A stretch of DNA of 64,000 bases from Thiohalocapsa sp963695445. GTDB lineage: Bacteria; Pseudomonadota; Gammaproteobacteria; Chromatiales; Chromatiaceae. This document shows, in pieces, positions 27,077 through 36,672 of the stretch (position 1 is its first letter; the number at the start of each line of letters is the position of its first letter). Both the position numbers and the translations under genes were made by a program. The notes under the pieces were generated by a model, which worked only from the letters and a program-made list of their open reading frames with translations, searched no databases and had not been told where the DNA came from. The stretch is taken from the NCBI GenBank assembly GCA_963695445.1, contig CAVOGV010000029.1:62001-126000 (forward strand), given 5' to 3'.

Positions 27077-28397
27077 TTAGAAGGCGTCGAAGGTCTTGCT
27101 GACCTCAAGCCCGATCAGATGGGCGTGGGCTTCGTACTTGCCTGCGATGGCGGTGGTGCCGTTGATATCACGCGCCGCTTCCGGCGTACGGGGTGACGCC
27201 GCTGTAGTTGCGCTCCTTAAACATCACATACATGTATCCTGCCTCCAGTTGCCAGCCGTCGTCGAGCGCGTGGCTGACGCCGATGCTGAACAGGTTTCGG
27301 TCGTTGTCTGGGACTCGCGCACTGAAGTGCGCATCATCCTGTCCGGTCTCGTCGTAGGAGTAGCCGAAGCGTAACTGGGTCTGGTCGAGTAACTGATAGG
27401 TGACGCCGAGGCGGTAGGCATTGGCGTCTTTCCAGTTGTTCTCGTCGTCGATCAGCGTGGAGCCGTTCAGGTTGCCGGTGACCTTGATCTTCTGAAATTC
27501 GCTCCAGCCCGTGCGGGCCCAGTCCACCTCGATCGCCAGCTTCGGATTGACCTCGTAGCGCGCGCCGAGGGTTAGGCGCCAGGGCAGGTTGAGGTCAAGT
27601 TTCGCGGTCTGGCTTGGCTGTCAATGCGCCGTAGCATGCGACCATGTTGTTGTCGAGTGCGGTGTAATTGGCCGTCGATCTTGATCGTCGCCGCTGAGTG
27701 AAAGTTGATGCCGAGGCTCAATGCGTCCTTGCGGTACATCGCGCTGACGTTGAAACCCCAGCCAGAACCGTCGCCGCTCAGCTTCGTGATGGAGGAGTCC
27801 AGCTGCGCTGACTTGCCCCAATAGATGTCCGCGCCCGCGGACAGCGCCAGATTGTCGTTGACGCGATAGGTGGCCGTGGGCGTGAAGTCAACGATCTCGA
27901 GCTTGCTGCGGGTGGGCTGCGGGCTGAGCGGGATGCTGCGTTCCGGGCGCAAACGGGGGCGTCGGCAGTGGCGCCGTGTTGGTCAGCGGCGGGAAGGTGC
28001 CGGTCTCCCACTTGGTTTCCAGCCCGAACGGGGCGGAGACGCCGAGCCCGGCAGACCATTGTTGATTGATGCGTATTGCCAGTTGCCCCATCGGTGCGCC
28101 GATCCAGTCGGCGCCCGTGCTGTCGTGCTTGCCGCTCTCGGTTTTCACCGAGAAGTTTGGATTGATGAACAATGCTCCCGCTGCGATCGAGCTCTGCGCA
28201 TGGAAGGCCATCGCGGCGGGATTGTAGATGAAGGCCCCGCGCTCTTCGGGGTTTGCGACCAGGGCGTTGGCGGTGCCGACTCCGGCCACCGACATCTCCG
28301 GGACTGCAAAACCCTCAGCGCGGACAGTTGAGGCGTTCAGCAATGCAATCGCGACGGCCGTTGCAACGGCGGTCGGTGCGAGCGGGCGAAGGGGCAT
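27077..28397 (-). CDS. FadL/OmpP1-family outer-membrane transporter (about four apparent frameshifts)
   Basis: An outer-membrane beta-barrel for hydrophobic compounds, about 440 aa when repaired. The N-terminus has a signal peptide ending STVRA, then EGFAVPEMSVAGVGTANA and FIYNPAAMAFHA, the FadL hatch signature. The C-terminus is GLEVSKTFDAF with terminal Phe. The reading frame shifts near 27950, 27672, 27601 and 27175; conserved barrel strands continue across each. ATG 28397 follows an AGAGG site. It is divergent from a LysR gene. Either the gene is a recent pseudogene or, as elsewhere here, the sequence has indel errors. Confidence 0.85.
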
Positions 28398-28752
28398 GCG
28401 CCTGTCCTCTTGTGTCATGTTCTTCGAAGCAAACAAATCGATCTTCGTTAACCGGGTCTTGGGTGGAGGAGAGGTTGCCTGGGTGCTGTGGGCGCATCGG
28501 CGACAAGCAGCGCGGTGTTTCGGCGGCTCCAGTCAAGACGGTGGTAACAATACGCCACAATGTTGTGTTTTTCCAGCTTTTGTTGCGAATTGCCAAAAGA
28601 CCGATTCGGGTTCAGCGGGCGCGCTTGGTCATGGCTCGAAGGCGATGCCGGATCACGAGCGGGAACTCCCTGAATTCTTTATAGGTATCACCCAAAGCAG
28701 ACTGGCTTGTGCTATAAACCGAGCTTATTGATTCCTGTTCGAGGGCTAGCCC
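28398..28752. other. intergenic region between divergent fadL-type and lysR-type genes
   Basis: About 355 bases without a supported gene. The right part is AT-rich (CTTTATAGGTATCACC, GTGCTATAAACCGAG) and probably contains the LysR-type regulator site and the lysR promoter. Nothing else was recognised. Confidence 0.4.
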
Positions 28753-29656
28753 ATGGCTGACCGACGACTTCAGGTCTTCCACACGGTGGCGCGCCTGTTG
28801 AGCTTCACCAAGGCGGCGGAATCGCTGCACATGACGCAGCCAGCGGTCACCTTTCAGGTCCGCCAGTTGGAGGAGCAGTTCAACACCCGGCTGTTCGACC
28901 GCACCCACAATCGCATCAGCCTGACCGATGCCGGCAGCCGCGTGTTCGAGTATGCCGATCGCATCTTTGAGCTTTACTCGGAGATGGAGAACGGTGTGCG
29001 CGAGATCACCGGCGAGATCAGTGGATGCGCTCACCATCGGCGCCAGCACCACCATTGCCGAGTACATGCTCCCGACCCTGCTTGGAGACTTCAACGCGCG
29101 CTACCCGGAGGTCTCGATCCACCTCAAGGTGTCGAACAGCGAGGGCATCGTGTCGATGGTCGAGAGTAATGCCATCGATCTCGGTGTCGTCGAGTCGCCG
29201 GTGGCGAACAAGAACCTGGTGGTGGAGACCTGCAAGCAGGATCAGTTGGTGGCAATCGTGCCGCCGGGGCATCCGCTGGCTGCTGGCGGAGCGATCCCCT
29301 TCAGTGATCTGCTGGAGTATCCGTTCATTTGCCGGGAGGAGGGCTCCGGGACGCGCGAGGTGATCAACGACTACCTCGGTGGGTTGCCCGCTTGCGCGGC
29401 GGGGCTCAAGGTGGCCATGGAGCTTGGCAGTCCGGAGGCCGTGAAGGGCGCCGTTGAGGCCGGTATGGGTGTCTCCGTGGTGTCGAAGGCGACGGTGCAG
29501 AAGGAATTGAAGCTAAAGACCCTGGTGACCCGGACGCTTGACCCGCCGCTGTTTCGTCCGTTCTCGTTCGTGCACCAGAAGCAAAAGTTTCGGCTCCGCG
29601 TGATGGAGGAACTGCTCGAATTTGCGCGTGCCTATTGCAAGAGTCAGCCGGATTGA
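28753..29656 (+). CDS. LysR-family transcriptional regulator (one apparent frameshift)
   Basis: About 301 aa when repaired. The winged helix is at the N-terminus (LLSFTKAAESLHMTQPAVTF, then LFDRTHNRISLTDAG). The effector domain starts at LTIGASTTIAEYMLP and includes CREEGSGTREVI. The frame breaks near 29024, where removal of one base joins ITGEISG to ALTIGAS. Effector unknown. Divergent orientation suggests it may control the FadL gene. Confidence 0.88.
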
Positions 29657-29794
29657 GTGCGAGCGGGGTCGAGCGCGATCTTCACCCGGCTGGCGAAAGT
29701 TTGGTAATGTTTTTGGTCTCATTGGTGTTTCGGGGATGATCCCCGCCTCGCTAGGATGTTCCCAAGCATGTTTCCCCCAGGCTCGCTGCCGCCC

Positions 29795-30226
29795 ATGCGC
29801 TCCCAAACCGGTTCCGCCGATGAGCGACGGCTCGGCAAGCTGTTCCGATCGCTCGATGCCCAGCAGCGTGAAGACGCTGCTGAGCTTCGCCGAGTTTCTG
29901 TCGGAACGCTCCAGCGGACGCCAGCGCGAATCCGATCGGCTCCCGAATTCCTATCCTGGTGCCGTCGACGCGCCGGAGGTGGTGTCCCCGGCGTAGTGTC
30001 TCAGGTGCCGCTGGTCGAGCCGCGCCCGGCGCAGGAGAGCGTTGTGGCGGGAATCAGGCGTTTGCGCCGAACCTACCCGATGCTCGACAGTGGCGAGATG
30101 CTCAACGAGGCGTCTTCGCTGATGGCGGCGCATGTCCTGCACGGACGCGCGGCATCCGCGGTGATCGATGAGCTTGAGACGCTATTCGCCGAGCGCTTCG
30201 ACGCGCACCGCAGCCGGAGCGCCTGA
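29795..30226 (+). CDS. hypothetical protein with a compensated frame change
   Basis: A protein of about 145 aa. The start (ERRLGKLFRSLDAQQ) and end (YPMLDSGEMLNEASSLMA, then VIDELETLFAERFD) lie in one frame, while the middle is better read in another between about 29873 and 29995 (KTLLSFAEFLSERSS). Related short proteins exist in purple sulfur bacteria as far as I can recall, but I cannot name a family. The C-terminal helix pattern suggests a small regulatory or structural protein. Confidence 0.55.
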   Translation: MRSQTGSADERRLGKLFRSLDAQQREDAAELRRVSVGTLQRTPARIRSAPEFLSWCRRRAGGGVPGVVSQVPLVEPRPAQESVVAGIRRLRRTYPMLDSGEMLNEASSLMAAHVLHGRAASAVIDELETLFAERFDAHRSRSA

Positions 30227-30311
30227 GGCGACAGTGGCGTCTCTGACATTGCCCCGGCATCGATAGGGCGATCGCACCCCACCCGAACCGTCACCCGACG
30301 AGGCCAACCCG

Positions 30312-31421
30312 ATGCAGTTCCTGGCCCAGTGGTTCCGCCGCTATTTCTCGGACCCGCAGATCGTTTTCCTGTCGGTCTTCCTGCTGACCCTGTTGGCCAT
30401 CGTGCTGACGATGGGGCATATGCTGACGCCGGTCCTTGCCAGCATTGTTCTCGCCTACCTGCTGGAGGGTATCGTCGGTGTGCTCGAGCGCCACGGCTGG
30501 CCGCGACTGGTCAGTGTGATCTTGGTGTTTGTGTTGTTCATGTTGTTCGTCGCTTCCGTGCTGCTGGGGGTCTTGCCGATGGTGTTGCGTCAGGTCTCGG
30601 ACCTGGTGCAGCAACTGCCCACAATGCTGACAAAGGGGCAGCAAGGCCTGATGCAATTGCCCGAGCGCTACCCGGAGTTGGTCACGATCGGGCAGATCGA
30701 GGAAGTCATCAGCGCCATCGGCCGCGAGATCGGCAGTTACGGACAGCAGATCCTGTCCGTCTCGTTGTCGTCTGTGGTGGGTGTCATCACCGTGTTGGTG
30801 TATCTCATCCTGATGCCGCTGCTGGTGTTTTTCTTCCTGAAGGACAAAGAACTGATCATCGCCTGGTTCCGCCGCTACTTGCCGCAGCACCGCGCCATCG
30901 CGGGTACCGTCTGGCGCGACGTCGACCGGCAGATCTCGAATTATGTACGTGGCAAGTTCTGGGAGATCCTGGTCGTCTGGGCGGTCAGTTTCATCACCTT
31001 CTCCGCCTTTGGTTTGAACTATGCCATGCTGTTGGCGCTGTTGGTCGGGTTGTCGGTGATCATTCCTTATATCGGAGCGTCGGTGGTGACGTTGCCGGTG
31101 GTTCTGATTGCCTGGTTTCAGTGGGGCTGGGGCACGCAGTTTATCTGGCTCACGATCGCCTATCTGATCATCCAGGCTCTGGATGGCAATGTGCTGGTGC
31201 CCCTGCTGTTCTCGGAAGTCGTGAACCTGCACCCGGTCGCGATCATTGTTGCGATCCTGGTGTTTGGCGGCATCTGGGGGTTTTGGGGCGTGTTTTTCGC
31301 AATTCCGCTGGCGACCCTGGTTCAGGCCATCCTCAGCGCCTGGCCGCGCAAGGACGTGCAGTCAGAGACAGCGCAGGTGGCCGATCCAGGAATTGCCGGT
31401 GGTGAGGCGGGGCCGCCATAG
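30312..31421 (+). CDS. AI-2E family transporter / PerM-like permease
   Basis: A 369-aa integral membrane protein with about eight hydrophobic segments. The features YLILMPLLVFFFLKDKE, GLNYAMLLALLVGLSVIIPYIG and the late VFGGIWGFWGVFFAIPLATL are typical of the AI-2E/PerM superfamily. Members export or antiport small solutes; the substrate is not predictable. The frame is intact. Confidence 0.9.
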   Translation: MQFLAQWFRRYFSDPQIVFLSVFLLTLLAIVLTMGHMLTPVLASIVLAYLLEGIVGVLERHGWPRLVSVILVFVLFMLFVASVLLGVLPMVLRQVSDLVQQLPTMLTKGQQGLMQLPERYPELVTIGQIEEVISAIGREIGSYGQQILSVSLSSVVGVITVLVYLILMPLLVFFFLKDKELIIAWFRRYLPQHRAIAGTVWRDVDRQISNYVRGKFWEILVVWAVSFITFSAFGLNYAMLLALLVGLSVIIPYIGASVVTLPVVLIAWFQWGWGTQFIWLTIAYLIIQALDGNVLVPLLFSEVVNLHPVAIIVAILVFGGIWGFWGVFFAIPLATLVQAILSAWPRKDVQSETAQVADPGIAGGEAGPP

Positions 31422-31455
31422 TCGGCTTGATCGTTGAAATACCGGAGCTTATGCC

Positions 31456-32112
31456 GTGCTGATATTGATTGCTGGGCTGGTGCTTTTTCTCGGCGTGCAC
31501 TCCGTCTCTGTCGTCGCCGCTGGCTGGCGTGACGACGCGATGGCGCGCCTCGGAGAGGTGCCGTGGAAGCTCTTGTATGCGCTGATCGCTGCCATCGGGC
31601 TTGCGCTGATCGTGCTCGGTTACGGCATTGTTCGGGCGGACCCAGACCAAGTCGTGCTCTACGTTCCACCGACTTGGATGCGGCATGTTTCGCTGCTGCT
31701 GATGCTGCCAGTATTCGTGCTGCTGCTCGCGACCTACCTACCTGGGCGGATTCAACGCGCGACGAAGCATCCGATGTTGCTCGCGGTCAAATTCTGGGCG
31801 GTTGCCCACCTGTTGGCGAACGGAACACTGGCCGATGTGCTGCTGTTCGGCAGCTTCCTCGCATGGGCGGTCGCCGACCGCGTCTCGTTGAAGCATCGGG
31901 TAGCGCCAACGGTGATGGGAGCACCGCCTTCGAAGTGGAACGACTGGATCGCGGTCGGTGGCGGTCTGGCGCTTTACGTCGCCTTCGTGCTTTGGCTGCA
32001 CAAGGCGCTGATCGGTGTGCCCGCCAATCGGTTGAGCGTCGCAGCTTGGCGGGTTACGCCGCCTCGAGCGCGTAGCTTATCGATCAGGTGCAGTACGCTC
32101 AGCAACGGGTAG
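31456..32112 (+). CDS. NnrU family membrane protein
   Basis: A GTG-started protein with about five hydrophobic helices. LILIAGLVLFLGVHSVSVV at the start and KHPMLLAVKFWAVAHLLANGT in the middle are hallmarks of NnrU, a protein linked to nitrite and nitric-oxide reduction. The family usually ends near LWLHKALIGV. Here the frame runs about 30 residues on into the convergent YgbA gene, so the true stop may have been lost to an indel near 32030. Confidence 0.82.
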   Translation: MLILIAGLVLFLGVHSVSVVAAGWRDDAMARLGEVPWKLLYALIAAIGLALIVLGYGIVRADPDQVVLYVPPTWMRHVSLLLMLPVFVLLLATYLPGRIQRATKHPMLLAVKFWAVAHLLANGTLADVLLFGSFLAWAVADRVSLKHRVAPTVMGAPPSKWNDWIAVGGGLALYVAFVLWLHKALIGVPANRLSVAAWRVTPPRARSLSIRCSTLSNG

Positions 32113-32420
32113 CGGAGCATCATCCGCGGGCCCGCATAGCGCATGACCTCGACGACGTGACCGCGCATCTTGGCACTGTAGCAATGCACGCTGCAGCAGT
32201 TGCAAGGCATTTTGGACTCGCCGAACACGCAATTGTCGAGCCGCTGCCTGGCGTAACGCAGCAGATTCGCGCATTCGCCACAGAGTGTGCTGGTGTCGTG
32301 GTGGTCGCGGCAATAGACGTCGAGCATGGCCTCGATCGTCCGCTTTTCACGCCGGATGCGCTTGCCACTGTTGGCAGGCCTGAGCCGGCGGACCCGTTCT
32401 TGTTCGGTGAGCATTTGCAT
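31974..32420 (-). CDS. YgbA-like nitrous-oxide-stimulated promoter family protein
   Basis: About 148 aa. KRIRREKRTIEAMLDVYCRDHH, with C-x2-C pairs in TLCGECANLLRYA and MPCNCCSVHCY, then VMRYAGPRMMLRYPLL, match the YgbA_NO family. The many cysteines suggest a metal or Fe-S site. E. coli ygbA belongs to the NO-stress regulon. The start is ATG 32420 or 32414. The last 40 residues overlap nnrU and look unrelated to the family, so the real end may be near 32060. An FNR-type palindrome lies upstream. Confidence 0.8.
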   Translation of the reverse strand: MQMLTEQERVRRLRPANSGKRIRREKRTIEAMLDVYCRDHHDTSTLCGECANLLRYARQRLDNCVFGESKMPCNCCSVHCYSAKMRGHVVEVMRYAGPRMMLRYPLLSVLHLIDKLRARGGVTRQAATLNRLAGTPISALCSQSTKAT

Positions 32421-32454
32421 GGGCGCTATTATCCGACAAGCGCGCTGCGATAAA

Positions 32455-32468
32455 TTGACGATTGTCAA
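32455..32468 (-). promoter_or_regulatory. FNR/DNR-type palindrome upstream of ygbA-like gene
   Basis: TTGACGATTGTCAA is a perfect TTGAC-N4-GTCAA palindrome, of the same layout as FNR (TTGAT-N4-ATCAA) and DNR/NnrR boxes. Its centre is 41.5 bases upstream of the ATG at 32420. The next gene on the other strand starts 205 bases away, so the likely target is ygbA. Confidence 0.65.
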
Positions 32469-32672
32469 TAAAAGCTGACATCAGAACAAATTGACACCCA
32501 CGATCTTGGCGCGGTTTCTCCCGGTGCCCCGTTTCTCTCGGCGCCAGCGACCTGACGCACGGCATTCGCGCCGGCAATGCCGCCATCGACAGCGTACAAT
32601 CTGACGCCTCGGCGGCGAAGTCCGTCACGGCATCCAAGTGCATAATTCAGAACGTAAACAAGGCGACTTGTG

Positions 32673-33385
32673 ATGAACATCAATACGCGCTCGACCAATG
32701 CTCCGCTAGGGCCCCTGCTGCCTATTTTGCTATCGGTTCCGCTGCTGGTTCTCGCTGTTGGGGGGCTGTGCGCATCAGCCCTACCCGCCATTGCCGGAAG
32801 ACGTGGCCGCGCAAACCCAGTCCACCTATGCGGCGCCGATGTCCGGTGCCGTCGCCGGGACTCTGCGGAGCCGGCAGCTCCTCGGTTGCGTCGCCGACGG
32901 GATCGGCAGCCGTGTCGGGACCCGGCGCCGGCGCCAATGTCTCCGAGACCGCGCGGCGCGAGGCGCAACTGGCGCCGGTATCGCAGAAGGTGATCCCGCC
33001 GCCGCCGGACCCGGAATCGCTGCCGGCAGCGGAAAAGCGCCAGCTCGACCTATTGCTGGGCTCGCAGACCTTCAATTACTACGAGGACGATCAGCTCCTC
33101 TGGTCCGGCAAGATTTCATCCGGCGCGGCGGAGCATCCGACGCCCCAGGGGAACTTCCGCGTCCAGGCCAAGAACAGGCACAAGCGCTCTGGCAGCTATA
33201 CGAATTACTTCGACCTGGCGACACCCATGCCCTATGCGTTGCAGTTCTCGGGGCCTTACTGGGTGCATGAGGGCTACGTGCCGAATGAGCCCGCCTCGCA
33301 CGGTTGCGTGCGCTTGCGCTATGAGGACGCAAAATTCGTGTATGCGCGGATCAAGGTCGGCGACGCCATCAACGTCATCGAGTAG
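32673..33385 (+). CDS. L,D-transpeptidase lipoprotein (two apparent frameshifts)
   Basis: A YkuD-domain protein of about 236 aa when repaired. An N-terminal lipobox LAVGGC is restored if one G is removed from the six-G run near 32760; a second shift near 32870 joins VAGTL to the serine/glycine linker. The catalytic segment is EPASHGCVRLRYED with HGC, preceded by the histidine of YWVHEGYVP. Such enzymes make 3-3 cross-links in peptidoglycan or anchor lipoproteins. It would be tethered to a membrane and act in the periplasm. Confidence 0.85.
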
Positions 33386-33600
33386 GCCCGCTCTCGATGG
33401 TTGAGGGCCTGATCGGGATCATCTGGAAGGCGGATTGCTGCGATCTGTCGATGTGCATCGGGCTACACTGCGGCCTCTTTTGGCGCGTGCTTTGGCAAAC
33501 CACCGGATGCGGTCGGTACGCTCGTCGGTCGCGAACCAAGACACATCGCGTCCGAATGGACGCATTTCTTCCTCGATCGCCCCTGTCGGGAGAACGCAAC

Positions 33601-33840
33601 ATGCTTTTGACCAATCTGATCCTGCTGCTTGCCCTAGTCGTGATGGTGGGCATCGCCATCTGGTTGTTCCGGGACGGGGAGGGGGTCGGACCGACGCCCT
33701 ATATCCGGCCATTCGAGGACGATGGCGGGGCCGCCGGTGACGACCGCTCAAGGTCGGAGCCGTCTTCATCGGTTCAATCACGTCAGTCGCTCGGCCCAGA
33801 ACCGAGTGCAGACAAGAATTCGCGTGGTGAGCGATGCTGA
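33601..33840 (+). CDS. small single-pass membrane protein, hypothetical
   Basis: A 79-aa product with one N-terminal helix (LILLLALVVMVGIAIWLF) and a polar, serine- and acid-rich tail. GGGAGA lies eight bases upstream of the ATG. No family recognised. Confidence 0.5.
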   Translation: MLLTNLILLLALVVMVGIAIWLFRDGEGVGPTPYIRPFEDDGGAAGDDRSRSEPSSSVQSRQSLGPEPSADKNSRGERC

Positions 33841-34008
33841 CACCGATCAACGTGAAAGGAGCGACAGCTAACCTGACACAGGGGCCCGTTGGCTGAGCAA
33901 GACTGGGCGATGGCGCCCCGTCGTTCTGCGCCTTTTCGTGTGCGCGTCGCCGGAAACCGCGAAACCGCACTGTCCCTGCGGGTTGTGCTCGGTTAGAATC
34001 GCGGCGCT

Positions 34009-34965
34009 ATGGACCTGAACTTCCTTCCTTTCGAACAACCGGTCGCCGAACTCGAGGCCAAGATCGAGGAGCTTCGCCACGTCGGTGACGACAACGAGCT
34101 CAACATCGCCGAAGAGATCGAGCATCTTGAGACGAAGAGTCGGGCGCTGACCCAGCAGATCTTCTCGGCGTTGACGCCGTGGCAGATCTCGCAGCTTTCG
34201 CGCCATCCACAGCGACCGTACTTCCTCGATTACGTGCGTCGCATCTTCGACGACTTCCAAGAACTGCACGGCGATCGTGCCTTTGCCGATGATTCCGCCA
34301 TTGTCGGTGGTCTGGCCCGACTCGACGGTCGTTCGGTCGTGGTCATCGGCCATCAGAAAGGCCGTGACACCAAGGAAAAGATCCAGCGCAACTTTGGTAT
34401 GCCGCGACCGGAGGGCTATCGCAAGGCACTGCGCCTGATGGAACTTGCCGAGCGTTTTGCCCTACCAATTTATACCTTCATCGATACCCCAGGCGCCTAT
34501 CCCGGTGTCGGCGCCGAAGAGCGCGGGCAGAGTGAGGCCATCGCGCGTAACCTCCAGGTCATGGCGGGTCTGCGCGTGCCGATCATCGCGACCGTGACGG
34601 GTGAGGGCGGTTCCGGCGGTGCACTCGCCATCGGCGTCGGCGATCGGCTGATCATGCTTCAGTTCAGCACCTATTCAGTGATCTCGCCCGAGGGCTGCGC
34701 GTCGATTCTGTGGAAGAGCGCCGATAAGGCCCAACTTGCGGCCGAAGCCATGGCCATCACGTCGGACAAGCTGCATGATCTGGGCCTTGTGGACGCGGTG
34801 GTGCCCGAACCCCTCGGAGGCGCCCATCGCGATGTCGATACCATGGCCGAATCCCTCAAACGCACGCTGCTTGAGAGCTTTAGCCAGCTTGAGCCTCTGT
34901 CCATCGACCAATTGCTCGCCGCCCGCTATGAGCGCATCCGCGGCTTCGGTCGCTTTAAAGAATGA
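34009..34965 (+). CDS. accA: acetyl-CoA carboxylase carboxyltransferase subunit alpha
   Basis: A 318-aa AccA. LNFLPFEQPVAELEAKIEEL at the start, GHQKGRDTKEKIQRNFGMP, FIDTPGAYPGVGAEERGQ and GEGGSGGALAIGVGD are diagnostic. With AccD it transfers carboxyl from biotin to acetyl-CoA to give malonyl-CoA for fatty acid synthesis. The frame is intact. tilS follows, the order seen in many gammaproteobacteria. Confidence 0.97.
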   Translation: MDLNFLPFEQPVAELEAKIEELRHVGDDNELNIAEEIEHLETKSRALTQQIFSALTPWQISQLSRHPQRPYFLDYVRRIFDDFQELHGDRAFADDSAIVGGLARLDGRSVVVIGHQKGRDTKEKIQRNFGMPRPEGYRKALRLMELAERFALPIYTFIDTPGAYPGVGAEERGQSEAIARNLQVMAGLRVPIIATVTGEGGSGGALAIGVGDRLIMLQFSTYSVISPEGCASILWKSADKAQLAAEAMAITSDKLHDLGLVDAVVPEPLGGAHRDVDTMAESLKRTLLESFSQLEPLSIDQLLAARYERIRGFGRFKE

Positions 34966-35129
34966 CGCCGCCCGTTGCGCGCGCCTTCGGGACCTCGTGC
35001 GCTGCAAGGAATGACGCGAGCGGCGGCCTGAGTCCGCCGCTGGGCGGGCGACCGCGGACGGCGGTGAGGCGCTGGCAGGATGGGGAGACGGCGCGCGGAC
35101 TTCTCGCCACAGGCTGCTGCGACGCAGCC

Positions 35130-36526
35130 TTGAGCCGCACCTTGGCCCAACCCTGGGTGCGGTCGACTCTGGATCGCCTATAGCGGCGGCCTCGATTCAA
35201 GCGTCCTGCTGCATGCGGCATCGGTCTGTTTCGGCCGGCTGGCCAGCCAGCCGGCCGCACTGACCCCAGCCGCCGGCCCAGTCCCCGATCCCGCCCCCGC
35301 CCGGTCCGTCACCCTCGCCCGAGCTGCGCGCGATCCACGTCGACCATGGCCTGCACCCAGAGTCTGCGCGCTGGGCGGAGCACTGCCGCACGCAGGCCAG
35401 ACGCCTTGGCGTGCCACTGACCGAACGTCGCCTCGGGCTTCGCAGAAGGAAGGGCGAAAGTCTGGAGGCACTGGCGCGGACGGCTCGCTATGCGGTGTTT
35501 TCCGAACTGCTCGCCCCGGGCGACGTGCTGGCGACCGCCCAGCACCGCGACGATCAGGCCGAGACCTTGCTGCTGGCGCTGTTGCGCGGTAGCGGCGTGC
35601 ATGGACTCGCGGCGATGCCGGAGGTGTCCGAACTGGGCGCTGGCCTGCTGCTGCGTCCGTTGCTCGGCTTCAGCCGGGCCGAAGTCTTAGACTATGCCGA
35701 GCAAGCGGGCATCGCATGGATCGATGATCCGAGCAATGCCGATGTCGGTCTCGATCGCAATCTGCTGCGACACCAGATCGTTCCTCTGCTGCGTCGGCCG
35801 CTGGCCGTCGCTGGACCTGACCTTGGCGCGCTCCGCCGGCCATTGCGCCGAGGCCGCCGGGCTGCTGGACGAGGCGGCGGACGAATGGCTTGCGAGGCTC
35901 GGCGGGCAGCGGCCCGGGACCTTGTCGGTGGACGGGCTGCGTGCATTGTCCCAGGCGCGATGTCGACTGGTCATCCGACGTTGGCTTGCGCGCGAAGGCT
36001 TTCGCCCGCCGCCGAGCGTCGGTGCTCGAGCGGATCATCGCGGAAGCGCTGGGCGCGGCCCCAGATCGGGCACCCCTGGTGGCCTGGCCGGGCTGCGAAG
36101 TGCGGCGCCATCGTGGCGACCTGTATGCACTGGCGCCGCTGCCGGCGGCTACCCGAGAGATGCACTGGTGCGACGGATGGGCGGGCGCTGACTTGGGATG
36201 GCCGCGCTCCGCTGTTGCTGCCGCAGGGGCTGGGAATGCTGGAACTGCCCATCGGCGCGGCCGGCGTCGGCGGACTTTCCGTCTGCTTCGGCCGCTCCGG
36301 CCTGCGCTGCCGCGTGGCGAATGGCCCCAGTCACGCCCTCAAGCAGCTCTACCAGCAGGCCGGGGTACCAGCCTGGCTTAGGCCCTATGTCCCCTTGCTG
36401 ATGCTTGAAGGCGATCTCGCCGCCATCGCGGGCGTGACCCATTGCGACGATCGCTTCGCCGGGCTGCGCTGGACCGGGCACCCGTGGGAGCGCTTCGGGA
36501 TCTTTCGGCTGCCGCCATCGAACTGA
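35130..36526 (+). CDS. tilS: tRNA(Ile)-lysidine synthase TilS (at least five apparent frameshifts)
   Basis: Reconstructed TilS of about 450 aa. The PP-loop ATP site WIAYSGGLDSSVLLHA is at 35170-35217. The catalytic core continues as AIHVDHGLHPESARWAEHC, then LATAQHRDDQAETLLLALLR and WIDDPSNADVGLDRNLLRH. The C-terminal domain ends HPWERFGIFRLPPSN. The frame changes near 35168, between 35230 and 35320, near 35815, near 36000 and near 36180. TilS converts C34 of tRNA-Ile(CAU) to lysidine and is essential in nearly all bacteria, so so many breaks argue for sequence error. The start (a TTG near 35130) is uncertain. Confidence 0.85.
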
Positions 36527-36672
36527 GACGTTGCAAGCATCTCGTGCCTAGATTCCTGGAGCCACTGAACGTTTGCAGGGCGTAGTAAGGAAGGGCCGAG
36601 CGTCGAGGGCCAAGGGCCGGCATGGCGCGACCGCTTTGAACAACGGCCCTCGTTACTCGCCCTTCGCCCCGA

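Noticed and set aside
30291..31232. A 313-codon minus-strand frame opposite the AI-2E transporter
   Set aside because: Composed largely of Gln, Asp, His and Arg runs, the typical antisense signature of a hydrophobic membrane protein gene.
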